From Hordeum vulgare subsp. vulgare (Eukaryota > Streptophyta > Magnoliopsida > Poales > Poaceae): a DNA stretch of 64,000 bases. The translations under genes and the position numbers were made by a program. The notes under the pieces were generated by a model. It had not been told where the DNA came from. It ran no database searches and worked only from the letters and a program-made list of their open reading frames with translations. Of this stretch, positions 47,785-57,635 are shown piece after piece (the first letter of the stretch is position 1; every line of letters starts with the position of its first letter). The stretch spans positions 340,302,638 through 340,366,637 of the forward strand of contig NC_058521.1 of the NCBI RefSeq assembly GCF_904849725.1, written 5' to 3'.

Positions 47785-49227
47785 TCACGTATCGTCGTCT
47801 TTGGTGCTCAAACCATAAGTGGCCCTCATCATGGATTCATAAGGAAATATTATTTTATTTCTAGGAAAGTGTTCCATGCCCTTCCTTAAAGGAAATTGAA
47901 ATCTAATATTCCCTTCCTTCATATCGATGATAGCACCGATAGTCCTGAGGAAAGGTCTACCAAGAATGATAGGGCATGTAGGATTGCAATCAATGTCAAG
48001 AACAATGAAATCCACGGGTACATAGTTCCTATTTGCAATAATAAGAACATCATTGATCCTTCCCATGGGTTTCTTGACAGTAGAATCAGCAAGATGCAAA
48101 TTAAGAGAACACTCTTCAATCTCATTAACACCCAGAACATCACATAAAGACTTTGGAATTGCGGAAACACTAGCACCCAAATCATACAAAGCATTGCATT
48201 CATAGCTTTTTATTTTGATTTTCATAATTGGTTCCCACTCATCATGAAGCTTTCTAGGGATAGAGACTTCCAATTCAAGTTTCTTTTCAAGATATTTTAT
48301 CATAGCTTCCACGATATGATCGGTAAAGGCCTTGTTTTGGCTATAAGCGTGTGGAGAGTTTAACATGGATTGCATCAAGGAAATGCATTCGATCAAGGAG
48401 CAACTATCATAATTGAATTCCTTGAAATCCATAGTAGTAATTTCTTTACTACTCAAAGTTTTAATATCTTCTACTCCACTTTCAATGCTTTTAGCATCAA
48501 GATAGATCGACTCTGAATCAATGGGGCACTTTTCAACCAAAGTGGATTCATATCCAGCCCCATAATCATTAGGTTTGACACAAGAAAACAAAGATTCAAT
48601 GGGAGTCACACCAAGCACTTTAAGATCTTCGTGATTCTCATCACGAGAACACGCCTTTTTAAGCCATTCATGTCTAGCACGAATTTGGGCGGTTCTTTCT
48701 TGGCTCTCAATCGTGGAAACACGCATAGCTTTCGAAGTTTCATCCATGTTGATCTTGGGAGGAGCACATCTAACGTTCAAAGCATCAACATCAGTAGACA
48801 TTCTGTCAACGCTCTTAGCCAAATTGTCAATTTTGAGTAGCTTTTCCTCTATGGACGCATTGAAAATCTTTTGAGAGTTGATGAACTCTTTGATATTACT
48901 CTCTAGATCAGAGGGTAATCTATTGTAATTTCCATGAGTGTTGTTGTAGGATTTGCCAAAACTATTAGAGGAGTTACTAGGAAAAGGCCTAGGAACATAG
49001 TTTCCTCTAAAAGCATTGTTGTTGCCAAAGTTATTCCTACCAACAAAATTAACGTCCAAGCTAGCGTTGCTACTCTCAATCAAAGAAGACAAGGGCATAT
49101 CCATAGGATCTAAAGGAGCACTTCTACTAGCAACCAAATTCATTAACTCATCCATTTTAGCACTCAACGAGTTAATTTCTTCTATAGCGTGTACCTTCTT
49201 ACTAGTAGGTGACCTTTCAGTGTGCCA
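47785..49227 (-). CDS. Athila-type gag C-terminal part with protease
   Basis: It is in frame with the upstream gag but separated by two stop codons. It is open for about 480 codons. The N-terminal part is a helical, Asn/Ser-rich gag tail (MDELMNLVASRSAP, FGNNNAFRGNYVPRPF). The C-terminal part is an aspartic protease: LYDLGASVSAIP, with DLG in place of DTG as is common in Athila proteases, then CNPTCPIILGRPFLRTIGA. It ends KDDDT and stops, with no reverse transcriptase behind it. A long open frame in an element split by three nested layers suggests the insertion of this element is not very old. Confidence 0.85.
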   Translation of the reverse strand, partial: WHTERSPTSKKVHAIEEINSLSAKMDELMNLVASRSAPLDPMDMPLSSLIESSNASLDVNFVGRNNFGNNNAFRGNYVPRPFPSNSSNSFGKSYNNTHGNYNRLPSDLESNIKEFINSQKIFNASIEEKLLKIDNLAKSVDRMSTDVDALNVRCAPPKINMDETSKAMRVSTIESQERTAQIRARHEWLKKACSRDENHEDLKVLGVTPIESLFSCVKPNDYGAGYESTLVEKCPIDSESIYLDAKSIESGVEDIKTLSSKEITTMDFKEFNYDSCSLIECISLMQSMLNSPHAYSQNKAFTDHIVEAMIKYLEKKLELEVSIPRKLHDEWEPIMKIKIKSYECNALYDLGASVSAIPKSLCDVLGVNEIEECSLNLHLADSTVKKPMGRINDVLIIANRNYVPVDFIVLDIDCNPTCPIILGRPFLRTIGAIIDMKEGNIRFQFPLRKGMEHFPRNKIIFPYESMMRATYGLSTKDDDT

Positions 49228-49233
49228 CTAAGA

Positions 49234-49860
49234 TTAGTCCGTCATGATGTTGTCTAGGAGCTCTGTGGCTTCCCCTAACGTGATTTCCATGAATGTTCCA
49301 CCTGAGGCGGAGTCCAAGATATTTCTAGAAGCGAAATTCAAGCCAGCGTAAAAGATTTGAATAATCATCCAAAGACTCAAGCCATGAGCGGGACAATTTG
49401 TAATCATTAATTTCATTCTCTCCCAAGATTGTGCAACATGTTCATGATCAAGTTGCTTGAAATTCATGATATCATTACGGAAAGAGATGATCTTAGCCGG
49501 CGGAAAATACTTGGATATATAAGCATCTTTGCACTTATCCCAAGAATCGATACTATTTTTGGGCAAAGAAGAAAACCAAGTTTTTGCGCGATCTCGCAAT
49601 GAGAAAGGAAAAGGCTTCAATTTAATCACATCATTATCCACATCTTTCTTATTTTTCATATCGCAAAGCTCATTGAAGGTATTGAGATGGGATGAGGCAT
49701 CTTCACTAGGAAGGCCGAAGAATTGCTCTTTCATAACAAGATTCAGCAAAGCGGCATTGATTTCGTATGACTCCGCAATAGTGGCAGGAGCAATCGGAGT
49801 ACTAATAAAATCATTATTATTAGTATTCGAAAAGTCACAAAGTTTGGTGTTTTCAATCAT
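49234..49860 (-). CDS. gag: Athila-type gag N-terminal part
   Basis: The start is set at 49860 (MIENTKLCDFSNTNNN). The frame is open upstream to 50142, but that part lies in leader and LTR sequence. The product has about 208 residues. Athila/Tat gag motifs are PFSLRDRAKTWFSSLP, SWDKCKDAYISKYFPP, FKQLDHEHVAQSWERM and LDSASGGTFMEITLGEA. It ends with TAA at 49234-49236, then TCT and TAG, after which the frame continues as the gag-protease ORF. Gag would package the RNA. Whether the double stop is a mutation or separates two products is open. Confidence 0.85.
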   Translation of the reverse strand: MIENTKLCDFSNTNNNDFISTPIAPATIAESYEINAALLNLVMKEQFFGLPSEDASSHLNTFNELCDMKNKKDVDNDVIKLKPFPFSLRDRAKTWFSSLPKNSIDSWDKCKDAYISKYFPPAKIISFRNDIMNFKQLDHEHVAQSWERMKLMITNCPAHGLSLWMIIQIFYAGLNFASRNILDSASGGTFMEITLGEATELLDNIMTD

Positions 49861-50052
49861 GGTGACTTCGGCAAGCAAGCAAGCACACAAGAGAACAGAG
49901 AGCAAGGGAGAAAAAGTCGAACGAAAAGGCAAACGAAAAAGGCAAATTGGTGAACTAGGGGAGAGGAAAACGAGAGGCAACTGGCAAACAAAGTAAATGC
50001 AAGAGATGAGTTTGCGACACCTACTTGGATGAGTTCTTGACTTGATGTTCCT

Positions 50053-50069
50053 CCCCGGCAACGGTGCTA
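50053..50069 (-). promoter_or_regulatory. Primer binding site, tRNA-Asp type
   Basis: The minus strand reads tagcaccgttgccgggg, matching the complement of the plant tRNA-Asp 3' end (tggcgccgttgccgggg) with two changes. It lies just inside the 5' LTR border at 50080. Confidence 0.8.
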
Positions 50070-50079
50070 GAAATTCTTC

Positions 50080-50233
50080 TGCTACTGCAACAAAAGTCCT
50101 TCCCCGGCAACGGTGCCAGAAATTCTTATTGCTACTTCTCAAACAACAGCGCCAGAAATTGACACGTTGTGGGAGACTTGCTTACGTTGGTTTTTCCCTT
50201 GAAGAGGAAAGGGTGATGCAGCAAAGGAGCAGT
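50080..50233 (-). repeat. Athila-type 5' LTR, terminal piece
   Basis: It is collinear with the left end of the 3' LTR (43697-43850). It has a second primer-like copy at 50103-50119 and a third partial copy (gcgccagaaatt) near 50150. It is cut at 50233 by the short-LTR retroelement. The rest continues at 58541. Confidence 0.88.
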
Positions 50234-50393
50234 TGTTAGGAAGTATTGGTATTAGTCTAGGAGTCCTTATTAGTCTATTAGTATTAGTCCAGGAGTCCTT
50301 ATTAGTCTATGTTTACTTTCCTTGCACCTCAAGTCATGTGTGATACATATATGCCCCTTGGGCCTTCAATACAAATAAGTTGCTTTCCTAACA
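50234..50393 (+). repeat. Left 160 bp LTR of the short-LTR element
   Basis: It runs from tgttaggaagtattgg to gctttcctaaca. It contains an internal duplication of about 33 bp (attagtctaggagtcctt twice). Confidence 0.93.
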
Positions 50394-50405
50394 TGGTATT
50401 AGAGC
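50394..50405 (+). promoter_or_regulatory. Primer binding site of the short-LTR element
   Basis: The sequence tggtattagagc abuts the LTR end and is a Met-type primer site with one change. Confidence 0.85.
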
Positions 50406-50519
50406 TTAGGTTATTTTTTTCGGGCGCCGCAACTCGCCCTCCCGATCCAATCTATCCATCTTGATCGATCTCCATCCCGATCAATCCCCGCGGGCCTCCC
50501 CGCTCGATCTCCTCTCCTG

Positions 50520-51248
50520 GTGCTAGGTCCTCTCCCGCCGGCGATCACTCCTGGATTTGCTGCAGTCCCATCCGTCGTCGCACCTATCCGCGCGTTCACG
50601 GCCGCCGGCAAGCCCCCAGTCCGGGCGGCCAAGCCCGTGCGGCAAGAGATGCAGGACTTCACGAGGGAGGCGAAGGCCGTGCTATGGATCCCGTCATTTC
50701 AGGTGATCGTCGTGCAGGGACTCACGGGCTCGTTCCTTTGGTCCACGCTGTTCAAGGTCGCCACGTCGCTGGGCAGGCTCTTCGGCGGCAAGATGGGGGA
50801 CGTCCTTACCAGGAGGCTCAGGAACTCGGGCTGCATCATCCTCGCACAGATCAGTGCCGGCTCTGCAATCTCCCTCGTCGGTGTCCTCCTGCTCGCGCTC
50901 CCGTACGATCCCGTGACTTTCGCACACCACGGGGCTGCTAATCTTGCTGCTGTTCGCCGCCAGATCGGGCTTCAGCTCAAGGCGGCTTGGATCTTGTCGA
51001 TGGTGAACACCGGCCTCCACGTCTCTAGAATGGGCCGAGTGGCTGCCTCTCTGTCCGCCTCATCCGGCTCTCGTGACTGCTCATGCATCTGCCTTCGGCA
51101 TGGGCAGCAGTTCCTGCTACTACATGGTGCTGCCCCACCCGCATGTGCTCCTCCTGGATGGCTGCTGCTCTGTTCCTACATGCTTGTCCGCTGCTGCTTC
51201 TTCCATGTGATGTTTGCAATCTTGCTGCGTGGTGCTGCGTTCGATTAG
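50520..51248 (+). pseudogene. Captured MFS transporter gene fragment (plant major facilitator family)
   Basis: The frame is open from before 50520 to 51248. The first ATG is at 50649 (MQDFTREAK). Residues after it, EAKAVLWIPSFQVIVVQG, then LTGSFLWSTL, then LFGGKMGDVLTRRL and IILAQISAGSAISL, match the middle of a plant MFS protein family (membrane solute carriers). Between FLWSTL and FKVATS about two dozen residues expected in that family are missing, and homology ends near LALPYDPVTF (about 50920). The remainder (to 51248) is not recognised and may come from another source. No introns are apparent, as expected for RNA-level capture. It lies in sense with the LTR promoter. It is too short to be a transporter. 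Confidence 0.72.
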
Positions 51249-51249
51249 C

Positions 51250-51821
51250 TGCTGCCTTTCTACATGGCCGGTTGTATGCTGGATCCTGTGCTCCCCATGG
51301 CCGTTTACCATCGCTTGGCCTGCTGCTACTCTATTTTGGTCTCTGAATTATTTTTACTCTGCTATTGCATCTAGTCTTGAGTTTAGTCTATGCTTCTAGC
51401 TTTCTATATTTTTTTGCTGCGTCCACCAAATCCATCGATGTTTTGTGTTATCACGTCATGTGAGTCCACCATACCTTTGTCCGTCAACCTTTCTTTGGTC
51501 CTGATCCTTTCTATGCAACTTTTGTGGCCTATTTTCCCTTGTTGTTTTCTATAGGATTTTCTGGACTTCTTCTGCATTGTCGATCTACATCCATCGTGTC
51601 TTATCCGCTGAGCTTCTTTCGCCGACGGTTGTCGTGGACTATGATTTTCTGCACAATGCTTTATTCTCTTGATGTGCCATCGTCTTTTGACAACCCATCT
51701 TCTCTTGATACTTATCTTGTATCTTCAAGTGATGCGGTGTCTTCCTCTGATGTGCCATCTCTTCGGTGTCTTCCTCTGATGTGCCATCTTCTTTTGACAA
51801 CCCTTCTTCTCTTGATACTTA
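51250..51821 (+). other. Unrecognised internal DNA of the short-LTR element
   Basis: This is T-rich sequence with an imperfect internal repeat: gatgtgccatctt and cttttgacaacccttcttct-like phrases occur twice (about 51675-51715 and 51778-51820). It may be untranslated region of a captured gene or element leader. No coding motif is recognised. The CACTA element interrupts it at 51822. Confidence 0.5.
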
Positions 51822-51990
51822 CACTACTAGGATAAGGCTTGCTAATGGCGCACCTATTTTGGCTACTAATGGCGCACTATAGGTGCGCCACTAGCATCAC
51901 GCCATTAGATTTTTTTACTAATGGCGCACCACAAGTGCGCCATTAGTATCTGGTATACTAATGTCACACCAGGCAGTGCACCATTAGTAT
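51822..51990. repeat. CACTA left terminal repeat and subterminal hairpins
   Basis: After the TIR come inverted motif pairs such as ctaatggcgcac...gtgcgccactag and ctaatggcgcacc...gtgcgccattag. Confidence 0.9.
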
Positions 51991-51993
51991 TGC

Positions 51994-52212
51994 TCACGGT
52001 GCGCCATTAGTATGCCTCCCAGGTGCGCCATTAGCATGCCTCTCAGGTGCGCCATTAGTATGCCTCCCAGGTGCGCCATTAGTATGCCTCTCAGGTGCGT
52101 CATTAGTATGCCTCCCAGGTGCGCCATTAGTATGCCTCCGAGGTGCGCCATTAGTATGCCTCCCAGATGCGCCATTAGTATGCCTCCCAGGTGTGCCATT
52201 AGTATAGCCCAT
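51994..52212 (+). repeat. 24-bp tandem array, about 9 units, in CACTA left end
   Basis: The unit aggtgcgccattagtatgcc plus tccc repeats head to tail with few substitutions. Because 24 is a multiple of three, the array is open on both strands (spurious frames at 51984, 51994 and 52012). Each unit contains one half (gtgcgccatta) of the subterminal hairpin motif. Confidence 0.95.
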
Positions 52213-52329
52213 GGTGCTCCATTAGTATCTGGTATTCTAGCATATATATGTTTTGTTTCAAAACCACAAATTCAACAGCACATAACATATATATATAATA
52301 CATAATATGTGCCTAATAGTTTTACTGAT

Positions 52330-52490
52330 CCACAACACATAACATATATGCAAAGTTGCATAAAAAATTTCATGATCCATATATCAAAATTCCATAGCAT
52401 CCATACATCCAAAATTCCATAGCATCCATATATACATATAGTTCCATAGCATCCATACATCCAAAATTCCATAGCATCCATATATGACAT
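52330..52490 (+). repeat. Short imperfect tandem repeat (ccatagcatccatacat)
   Basis: Phrases like aaaattccatagcatccata recur about four times between 52380 and 52485, alternately spaced. It lies between the CACTA left end and the captured gene fragment. Confidence 0.8.
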
Positions 52491-52497
52491 CCTAGAA

Positions 52498-53033
52498 ATG
52501 GCCTTCTCCCTGTTACCATGCTTTGACTCTACACTCTCAACCCTACTTGAGGAAGAGCAAAATGTATGTCCTGATACCAAGCTCATTCCCCGAATCAATG
52601 AGACACTTGCAGTACCAGGATACTATCAAGCTGCTAATGGAGAGGTCAGCATAAGCAATTCGGCAAACCACGGCTTCCCCAGAGTATAGATGAACCCTTG
52701 CTGGCAATGCAAATGAGCAGCACTGCGCCTATCTCGATGCCTCTTGCTCCAGGGTGTGATGAAGAGTGCCTCACGACGGCACTAACCAGAGGGTACATGA
52801 GCCAGGATAGTGCCATGTATCCACAAACAGGAGCAATGATCCCGAGTTACAACACAGAGGCATCAAAATTAGGATTCTTCAATGGTAGTGGTGGTAATAG
52901 CAATGGTATGGTGGTGTTAGATATGAACGACATCGGCGAGTATCAGAGGATGATAGAAGGTGAAGGACTGACCAGAACATATAGCGACACAGATGCCATG
53001 CAAGGGGGCTATAGCAACACTACAGAGATTCAG
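52498..53033 (+). pseudogene. Captured gene fragment, probably N-terminal part of a CCT-motif transcription regulator
   Basis: Two frames join by a one-base shift near 52686: first PCFDSTLSTLLEEEQN... GYYQAANGEVSISNS, then APISMPLAPGCDEECLTTAL, YPQTGAMIPSY and GEGLTRTYSDTDAMQGG. Composition and phrasing look like real protein, and I recall similar N-terminal regions in grass CCT (CONSTANS/CMF-like) proteins. The CCT domain itself is absent. The coding stretch ends at cag/gtaaca (53033/53034), a good splice donor. This implies capture at the DNA level with the start of an intron. The frameshift makes it a pseudogene. The family assignment is tentative. Confidence 0.55.
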
Positions 53034-56000
53034 GTAACATCCTGAACCTAACATTTAAGTAATATCATGTTGCTTAATTACAGTAGTGCCAAACTTCCAT
53101 GCAACACTGGTAAAAGAAACATGCTCAACTATAAAATTAGCTTACAAATGTTACTTATTTGAAATCTCTTTGACTTAAACAACTATAACTACAAGTATAA
53201 TTATACCATTGAATCATGGATATGATCACCACAAGTCCACAACTGCACAAACTAAAGTCTGTGTTCTATTTTCAGTTGTGCAACCATAATCCATAGTTTT
53301 CCCTTGATCCTAGTAAAATAAGGCTACAGCTTTACAAGTTCTGTCACAGGAGAAGTGCTTTTAGTTCAAGTTATTGTAGACCTGGTGTATTGCATCAATC
53401 TGTCCTCACTTGATGACATTCTTACAGTGAGTGTGATAGTTAGAGTCTCCAGAGAAGTGATTTGTAAATAGAATTGTGTCCTTGTCAAAATAAACAGTAT
53501 CAAGAATTACCCAAACTATTTGTCATTCTAAGGTCTCCCTACTTGGTGTACATCATAACAACTAGCAGGCAGTATTTGTGTGTTGAGTCCATGCATATTT
53601 GTGTGTTGTTTTTTCTTTGAAGTAGGAGAAGGGGTGGCAGTGGTATTAAGGGCGCGCGAGCAGGCCGCGTAGTAAATCCATTGTCCAATTAAAACTAAGT
53701 CATGTGCATACCTGACTGTACTATATAAATTAAGCTGGAAAATAAAACAGGTGTGAGCCAAAGAATTATACTTACGTCCAACAAATTGTGACTCTGTCTC
53801 GCCATGATGACCCAGAAGGTACCGGCATTAGCTCATTGATGCATACAACATGAATCAGATTTATAAAAAGCACATTGTAATGTAAATATGTATGAATGAT
53901 GAAAAGTATAACTTCATTGTTACTCCTATATCTGTGATGAAGATTCTTAAAAGACAACAATGATCTATATATCATGAGTATTATAACATTAGATATTTAT
54001 TTGGAGTGGCATACTAAGAGTTTACATTTCTCATTTGTTTAAGTTAGCTTTAAATAAAGGAATGCATTGCAAGAGCATACGTCATTTTAATCTCTTTGGA
54101 CGAAGATTAGTGCTAGTTGTGCTAAGTGCTAGTTGTGCTATCAACATATTTCTTCAGCCCTTGTTTGTTCAGTGTGCGGTTTATATTTTTGTCTAGTGCA
54201 AAGTACTGATAGTGCTATAAAACCAATTAAATAGAGTGTATACTACACGGGAACATAAAAATGTGAATTGGTGGAGAAAAATGATCTAAATGAAAAAGGA
54301 GGAATGAGAATAGCTGACATACCCGCATATCACAAACATGCTGAGTTGAACCAAGAAAACCAATTTTCAGCCTACTTTAAGAAAAAAAAACTCAATTGCC
54401 CTATGTGAGCATGATGAAGCAGAGAGGCAAAAGCAATCTATATGATATTGTTCTGTGATTGCTATCTTGGCATACATTACATATGGGTGTGTAACTTTTA
54501 GTATTAAATTGGTGCTATATAATGTTTGTGTAAGTGTTGCAAAAACTGATGATATTTTCTTTCTCTTCTACGAATACAACAATTTTCTGTATGCAGAAAA
54601 TGGGCACAGTTAATCCATCGTAGAAAAGTTTTCTTCTGCTAAACTGAGATCCAAAATATGATTAATAAGTTATAGGCAAGAGCAGAGGAGCCAGAAAATC
54701 ATTGATTTGGGTACTAACATTCTAGAACAAAGTGAACTGATATGGCAAAAAAATTTCCTCTGCTACACTTAAGAAAATACAGCAAAATAGCAGATAGGTA
54801 GATGCATTGAGCACAATGTATCTCCATCGCATATCGCTCGACCTTTTTAGAGCTAAATACAATAGTAGATTTAAATAATATAACTGATGGAGTGAGCGTA
54901 GCCACCAAAATGGCTGGTCTTCAGTTAGGATCTCCGTAGCAGCATTCTAAAAACAGAATTAGTTAGAGAAAAGACACAACATAGAAATTTTGAACAAAAA
55001 CCAATTAATCCAGTGGATTTTGTGTTAATTTATTAGCTCGGTGTTAAGTTTGGTCGGCATGGTGAGACACATTATATAGTATATCATCTAAGGAACAAAG
55101 CTGATTTCATCATATAGCATCATACTACTCATCTTGACACTACGAATGGCTTTGATTTTTTTCTGATTATAAGTTTGCATACCCTATGAAAACCCCACAA
55201 ATTATGTTGTGCAAGAAATAAAAAGTAGATATCACTTTCTACAAAAAAGCAAGTTGATAAAACACTTGCCCAAGCAGGAGGAAGCAAAGTTGTTGTTGAT
55301 GCGCCGGAGTACGTGAAATTGGAACAAAAAGGGTATGCTCAGTATACAATAGACTTGCAAATTTAGAAGTACAAAGCTGAAAAACTCATCACCTCGTGTT
55401 GTTTGTTGTTGGATTGTCGTGCTTCAACTGAGCACGCACATAAATTAGTTATCTCTCACTTGCACATTTTCCATGGAGGTAGAGCTATGGGCTGCCATCC
55501 CCGTGTGCATGATGATGTTGTGTGCATTGTACAGCCGTGCATGGTGATCTTTATCAACTAAAATCATCTTAATAGTTCTCACACTCCAGCAACTTAGGTT
55601 ATATGGCTCATCCGTTCTTCAAGATAAACGCTGCCACATAGAATGGGGAACACTGATTGTTGGGGTTGTCCTGCACACACAAAAGTGTCCTAATTGGATC
55701 ACAAACCAGCTGAGGGCTTCTTGTGTACCTTTTCTTAAAAGTAGAATGATGCAAGAATATGAACCATGATGAACGAAAAAAGACAGAATTTGTTATGCTA
55801 TTTCTCTGCAGTTGTAGTTGTAAGCCAGGTATTTCTACATGTTAGAACATGCTTGGATACAGAAAATTCGAAGAAAACTTGCATAAACCGGCCTACTTCT
55901 GCATAGGGAAAATGATTTTATATGATATATTGACATTACAAATATTAAATACGTAGAAAAATAAACATCATATGGCCCATACATATTTCTTTTAGAGATT

Positions 56001-56600
56001 GGCTTCTGGCACATTGCCCGTAAATAGCAAAGATCAATCTGATGTAATTCAAAAGACGACCTGAAATAGATAAAAAACATCATATTGTTTATAGGCAAGG
56101 AGAATTATTTTTAGCAGATTTCTCCATTTCTAGGTCTTCAGGAAAGAGCCAGGAAAATGTGCAGGGTAGGTGGAGCATAAGAGGTGTCAAAATATGGAGA
56201 AGCTGCTGTTGAAAGAGGTCTGCATTTGCACATGAGGAAGATGCTAGGGGACGATGAGGACTCACCGCATCCTTCAATCCTCTAGGTTCAGAACAATTGG
56301 ACAGACAACTCAAGTGAACTAGCAGCAAGGGAACACAAATTTTCACCTCATCATCTTCCACCTCCTGGCAATCCTGATCGTCCCGTCCTTCATCCTGCAA
56401 AATGGCAGAGCATTACTTGTAAAAAGTTCTTTCCAGCTCCAGCACAAATGGGGTGCCCGAGATCTTACATCCAAGAACTCTAAATCCCCACCAGCTGGGC
56501 ACAAGAAACATGCCAAGAACGGCATAAAGAACACCCAAACGCGCCAAATCTCACAAGACGAGCGAGATTTTGGAGAAAATATCACCGAGCAATCATCACC
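53034..56600. other. CACTA interior of unknown origin
   Basis: About 3.5 kb of AT-rich DNA, with no domain recognised on either strand. The part after 53034 starts like an intron of the captured fragment. Minus-strand frames at 56089-56400 and 56343-56603 lie downstream of the EXO70 fragment and could contain further exons, but show no motif I know. Confidence 0.5.
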
Positions 56601-56615
56601 CAAGGTACTGGGAAC

Positions 56616-57068
56616 TCACCGTATCCTTGTCGGCGGGACGCGGTGAAGGTCCTGGCGGCTGAGGCGGGGGCGCCGAGGTGGGAGGCGCCGAAGCGTCAAG
56701 AGATGGCTACAAGTAATGGAGCGGAGGGTGCGGTCGATGTTCTCATGGGCGGTGCGGACGACGTGGGTGTGGAGCTGGATGGGGCGCATGGCAGCGTCGA
56801 GCGCGGAGAGGCGGCTGTCGAAGGAGCCGAGGATGGAGACGACGGCGTCCGTGGCCGCCTGGCTCCGGCCCAACGATTCCCGCAGTAGCGCTCCTCCTCC
56901 GTGACCCTCCATCCCACTGCCCGAGGACGGATGCTCCTCCTCCTCCTGGAGAGCTTGGGCCGGAGAGGCGGGGCGGATCCGGGGGACGAGATCCGGGGCT
57001 GTGCGCAGGCACAGCGGAGCGGGGGGGTCTGGGGGACGGGATCCGGGGCAGGCACTACCGGTTAGCAA
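56616..57068 (-). pseudogene. Captured EXO70 (exocyst subunit) first-exon fragment
   Basis: The 150-codon minus-strand frame has an internal start at 56912 (MEGHGGGALLRESLG). From there to 56718 it reads like the N-terminus of plant EXO70A-type proteins: SQAATDAVVSILGSFDSRLS, then ALDAAMRPIQLHTHVVR and TAHENIDRTLRS. EXO70 is an exocyst subunit that tethers secretory vesicles to the plasma membrane. After residue 117 the similarity stops and Arg/Pro-rich sequence runs to the stop. A splice donor (gatacg/gtgag) lies at the end near 56618-56622. The upstream part (57068-56913) is Pro-rich and probably 5' untranslated. At about 65 matching residues, against roughly 600 in the family, it is not functional. 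Confidence 0.82.
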
Positions 57069-57250
57069 TGGCGCACCCCGCCATTAGATTTTTTTTGATA
57101 GCAATGGCGCATCCCCATGCAATGCGCCATTAGTAAATATTTTTTATATAGCAATGGCGCATTTCACAGAGGTGCGCCATTAGTAATTATTATTTTTGGA
57201 TAGCAATGGCGCACCCCAAAGAGGTGCGCCATTAGTAATATTATTATTTT
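57059..57250. repeat. CACTA right-side subterminal hairpin series
   Basis: Four to five units of tagcaatggcgca...tgcgccattagta are separated by T-rich spacers. Each unit can fold on itself. Confidence 0.9.
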
Positions 57251-57344
57251 TTGGATAGCAATGGCGCTCGGGGGGGAGGGAGGGGGTGGGTGGTGCGCTC
57301 GGCCGATTCTGTTCGGGGGAACCGAGTGAGGAGACAGGGGAGGG

Positions 57345-57635
57345 TGCGGGGGGTCGTCGGCGGCGGTGGAGCGGGGGAGGTTGCGGGGGGTCATCGGCGG
57401 CGGTGGAGCAGGGGAGGGTGCGGGGGTCGTCGGCGGCGGTGGAGCGGGGGAGGGTGCGGGGGGTCGGCGGCGGCGGTGGAGCGGGTGAGGGTGCGGTGGG
57501 TGCTCGGCGGCGGTGGAGCGGGGGAGGGTGTGGGGGGTCGTCGGCGGCGGTGGAGCGGGGGAGGGTGCGGGGGGTGCTCGGCGGCGGTGGAGCGGGGGAG
57601 GGTGCGGGAGGTGCTCGGCGGCGAGGGTGGTGGTG
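57345..57635 (+). repeat. GC-rich minisatellite, unit ~37 bp, about 8 copies
   Basis: The unit contains cggcggcggtggagcggggg followed by agggtgcggggg and gtcgt or tgctc. It is G-rich on the plus strand. It sits exactly between aatggcgc (57262) and gcgccatt (57635), that is, in the loop of one subterminal hairpin. Long frames on both strands here are repeat-driven (Thr-Leu-Pro-Arg-Ser-Thr-Ala-Ala on the minus strand) and not genes. Confidence 0.95.

Noticed and set aside
51994..52212. CRISPR-like regular repeat array
   Set aside because: Units are contiguous without unique spacers, and the context is a plant CACTA transposon.
51984..52305. Frames of 70-97 codons with an eight-residue repeat
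   Set aside because: They arise from the 24-bp tandem array, which is open in several frames by its period.
53045..56600. CACTA transposase gene in the element interior
   Set aside because: No TNPD-like or zinc-finger transposase motif was found on either strand. Frames are under about 105 codons.
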